The notes under the pieces were generated by a model. That model saw only the letters and a list, made by a program, of their open reading frames with translations. It searched no databases and was not told the DNA's origin. The translations under genes were made by a program, and so were the position numbers. 22,042 bases of DNA from Haplomitrium mnioides. Taxonomy: Eukaryota > Marchantiophyta > Haplomitriopsida > Calobryales. This document shows, one piece after another, positions 19,225-22,042 of the stretch (its first letter is position 1; each line of letters begins with the position of its first letter). The DNA lies in contig JBNGIS010015308.1 in assembly GCA_049999725.1 (NCBI GenBank), positions 1 through 22,042 on the forward strand, written 5' to 3'.

Positions 19225-20031
19225 AGTTTAGGTAATTACTACTAGTAAAACCTAGAGATACTTTTACCCTAGTTAAAAGCTACCCTTTCAATTTTAAATT
19301 TAAAAGTATCTCCTAGAATATCTTCTAAATTATCTTTGCATGAAAAGTAGTTCTAAAGTAACTTTAACTTTTTCTTACTTTTTCAAGAAGAAGCTTCTCA
19401 TTTGGAGCTTTCCTTGACCAAGCATCTGATCTAGTCAGCTTATTCCATTTTATTTGTATTTAAATACAAAAGCTACTTTCATATTTTGAGATTCCCTCAA
19501 AGAGCAAGTCAAAGATAAAGTAGCTTTTCTTGACTTTTCTTCTTTTTAGTGCCTTCTAGAAGAATCCCTCTAAAATCCTTGAATACTAGTCCAAATTGTC
19601 TGTACTATACCTTGTTGGAAAGCTTGTTCTACTTATGAAATAATATTTTCATTTTCTTTTATCTATATACTCTCTATTTTGACCTTTTTTTTGTGGAGTC
19701 CTAGTTTACCTTTGATTGAATAAAACTCTTGGTTTACAATATATTTTTCACTTCTATAAATAGTTACTAATGACATTTAACATAAATAAGATGCCTATGA
19801 AATCCTAGCTCCAATACTCACGTATTAAGAACACAGTTCACTCTGTACAGATTTTGCTGAAAAACCGAAAACCCTATATTTCCTGTAATGACATCTAAAT
19901 CCTTCCTCTAATACACATATTCTTGGCAAGTCTGGATCCTCATCAGATAAGTCCTCCATGTTAGTATCCACTTTAGAAATTTCACTTGCATACTCCGTGG
20001 TTTCAACCAATAGCCGATTCATAATAGGACA

Positions 20032-20047
20032 TCCACCCCCTCTAAAC
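20032..20047 (-). promoter_or_regulatory. Polypurine tract, minus strand
   Basis: The minus strand reads gtttagagggggtgga immediately before TGTCCT, about 90 bp after the stop codon of the minus-strand pol (20137-20139). The purine run, the G5 core and the following TG fit a plus-strand primer and LTR start. Confidence 0.45.
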
Positions 20048-20136
20048 TTGTACATCCTCCAATATTCATCAAAATAAATAAAAAGTCGTAGTCGGCTTTC
20101 ACCTGAATGAATGGATGAACTTGATTTCTACTATGT

Positions 20137-21665
20137 TTAAGTATCATGTTCAGAAACTAGCCCCTCAATATCCATAGCACTATCTCTGTTCTTGAAGAGT
20201 TTAACTCGTTTACCAACGATTGGAACCTTGAGATGTGTCCCATCCAATTCTCTTAGGGAATAAGTAGCATTGTCTTGAAATGTCACTACCACATACGGTC
20301 GAAACCAGCATATAAATTTTTTTTGAATGCACTATGTTGATTGTCAAAGCTATTGTCATACACCAACACCCAATCTACTTCATGAATCTGTTTAGCCTTC
20401 AACCGATGTTGGCAATTAACCTCTTTTTGTTCTTCAAACGAGCTTTCTTCAATCTTTCCATTGCTAGCTCAATATCTTTTGGTCTTCTTTCCAACTGCCT
20501 AATCTATAATGCAAGCAGCTCCTCTCGTGAGATATGATCCTCCCAAGGTAAGGCACTCCAAGTTGGAATATGATCCTCAATAAGCATAATCGATTTTCGA
20601 CCTTGGATTAACTCAGTAGGTATGCAACCAGTGATTGTGCTATGAGTTGTTCTATCAGCTCATAAAGCAAATGGAAGAAGCCTTGGCCACTTATATGCTT
20701 TCTCCTTGCAAGCCTTCACAAGAGCTTTAATGATGGGTGGATATACTCGTTTACTTTTCGCATTCTCTTCAGGGTTGTAAGTTGTAGTAAGGGCTAATTT
20801 GAGACCATATTGAGCAAAGAATTCTCTGGCTTCTTGAGCATCTAACTCTCCTCTATCTGCTCCAATCTTTCCCACACATCCATAGCGACAAATAACATCC
20901 TCAAGCAGAAATATGCAAATTGCCTCTGTTATTTTCACTCGCAAGGCCCTACCCTCAACTTGATTTGATAAATCCTCCCTTGCTAACACTAAGTAGCATC
21001 TCTACCAAATTCCTATAGGCATGGTGACTAAATCCACAACCTATTTATAAAACAAGGCAAGCGGATAAGTAGCATACAAACCATCTCTATGATGGATTTC
21101 TAAATATATTTGACGTGTTTGACAAGTCTCCTTAAAAGAAATCACATCATTGTACATACCTTTCCACCAATACCTCTATTTAAGCTTGGCATAAGTAGCA
21201 AAGATACCTCAATATCCAGCCCATAAGCTTTCATGAAATTCCTTCAATATATGTTTTTGTTCACTTATTTGTGTCACAATTTGTTAAGACATCTCATTCT
21301 CACGTTTAGCCCTCTTCCAAAGATAACCATCTTGCAATAAGTATTGATAAACCTTCTTTCTGATTTGCTGAAACTAAGCAGTACTCCACTCCAACTTTTT
21401 GGTTAAAGTGTTGAGATAATACCCAATTTCAAACCATTCACCATTATACAAATCCTCCCTGAAGTGAAGTTGATAAAACACTAACACATTTTTGAGCTTG
21501 AGAATACATTGAAGTACCAATCTCTTCCGTGTCTTCAATCATCTTCTCTCCTTCTTAAATCAAGCTCTAGACAACATATCTGCAATCTGATTTTGTTTTC
21601 CAGTAGTATGCTTAAATGCTGGATTTAGAGATTTGATATATGCAATCTACCGTAGCATAGCGATC
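20137..21665 (-). pseudogene. pol: Ty3/gypsy pol 3' part: end of RNase H and integrase
   Basis: Minus strand, read from 21665 down. The RNase H end is IAYIKSLNPAFKHTTGKQNQ then IADMLSRA, with TAG in place of Trp just before IAY and a stop after SRA. The integrase zinc region is ILKEFHESLWAGY, stop, GIF...RYWWKGMYNDV...CQ. In the core WVVDLVTMP lacks its Trp (TAG), and its first Asp is at 21032-21034. YLVLAREDLSNQVEGRAL and FLLEDVICRYGCVGK lead to the second Asp in GADRGELDAQ (20855-20857). The expected catalytic Glu in NPEENAKSKR is Lys (20750-20752). The C-terminal part has RTTHSTITGCIPTELI, LLAL, RRPKDIELA, and after frameshifts VDWVLVYDNSFDNQHS, WFRPYVVVTFQDNATYSL and VPIVGKRVKLFK, ending with TAA at 20137-20139. 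This is a different gypsy lineage from the copy at 1479-3640. The 5' part of pol is absent beyond 21665. Confidence 0.9.
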
Positions 21666-22042
21666 TATCACCGATCCGACAAGGACAAGTGGGAAAGTTT
21701 GATGGGGTACGCTAAAAGTTCGAAGGGGATCAACGAGGAATCTGCCAGGGTTCCTATATCAAGCGGAGCAAGGAGTTAGCGATTGGAAGCCTCAGTTCTT
21801 ATTGTGAGCGGGATTCGAAGCGGCAACAAAAGGTACTGTTCTTACTCGGCGAGTGAATTACTTGACGGATGACGTGGCGCTCTACTAGGGTCCGAGGAAT
21901 CCTGCGGGTCAGCAACGGGTCAGCTACAGAATCCGGTCAAGGCGGCGTCGGGCCGCGTAGTGACGGATAACGTGGCGACCGGAGGTGGTCCGAAGGAATC
22001 TCAAGGTCAACGCGGGTCAACTACGGAGTCTAGTCAATGCGA
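21666..22042. repeat. GC-richer DNA with about 98-bp subrepeats, truncated by window end
   Basis: Composition rises in GC abruptly at about 21660-21670. The word gacggat(g/a)acgtggcg occurs at 21864 and 21962 (98 bp apart). Each is followed by ggtccga-ggaatc, ggtca-c-acgggtca-ctac and -gagtc/-gaatc...ggtcaa. The words overlap those of 4843-5290, so this is probably the LTR or leader of a related element inserted into, or joined to, the minus-strand pol. No coding motif was recognised. Confidence 0.55.

Larger units (their letters stand above)
18612..20031 (-). mobile_element. Candidate LTR of the minus-strand gypsy element
   Basis: Bounded on the minus strand by the polypurine tract (20047-20032) with TGTCCT starting at 20031, and by the PBS-like word at 18611, giving about 1.42 kb. 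Inside, the minus strand has tagtatataaagagagaag at about 19207-19225, a plausible TATA box about 800 bp into the LTR. No coding frame of note lies between 19060 and 20030 except an unrecognised minus frame 19825-20055. The ends lack a verified terminal repeat or target-site duplication, so this is a structural inference. Confidence 0.38.

Overview
The window looks like repeat-rich, non-genic DNA from a land plant. The reasons are several decayed Ty3/gypsy LTR-retrotransposon pieces with plant-type pol motifs, a tandem array of about 470-bp units, a 100-N assembly gap beside a GT microsatellite, and no compact bacterial-style genes. I cannot name the species. The pol lineages and the methyltransferase-like relic make me lean towards a seed-free plant (moss, lycophyte or fern), but that is inference. 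I see no intact protein-coding gene, no tRNA or rRNA and no CRISPR array.

Layout, left to right. Positions 2-574 hold a broken open frame with the FxGxG-type SAM-binding motif of DNA N4/N6 methyltransferases. Positions 703-1112 hold two short-period degenerate tandem repeats (28-29 bp, then 37 bp with a palindromic core). Positions 1479-3640 are a 5'-truncated, plus-strand Ty3/gypsy pol (RT, RNase H, integrase) with stops, frameshifts and lost catalytic residues. A polypurine tract at 3909-3919 follows, then a probable long LTR or leader region with GC-rich internal subrepeats (4843-5290), interrupted by the gap (5903-6002). From 6051 to about 9300 I recognise no gene.

Positions 9312-10255 encode a broken gag-like protein, followed after only about 740 bp by a second polypurine tract and LTR start (10999-11015) identical over 17 nt to the first. 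No pol lies between them, which suggests a non-autonomous or pol-deleted element. A 415-bp tandem duplication occupies 11071-11860. Two diverged copies of another repeat lie at 8555-8725 and 13175-13351.

The most striking structure is 13352-18356: about 11 head-to-tail units of roughly 470 bp. It starts exactly where the repeat copy at 13175-13351 ends, and it stops next to a minus-strand gag relic (18370-18560). Further right, on the minus strand, are a PBS-like site, a possible 1.4-kb LTR with a TATA-like box, a polypurine tract, and the RNase H to integrase end of a second gypsy lineage (21665 down to 20137). That pol is cut off at about 21665, where GC-richer DNA with about 98-bp subrepeats begins. 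These share vocabulary with the subrepeats at 4843-5290.

The picture is a retrotransposon graveyard. Nearly all identifiable inactivating changes are G:C to A:T transitions (Trp or Gln codons to stops, Asp to Asn, Glu to Lys), as expected from deamination of methylated cytosine in silenced elements. The two integrase lineages independently show Glu to Lys at the catalytic glutamate.
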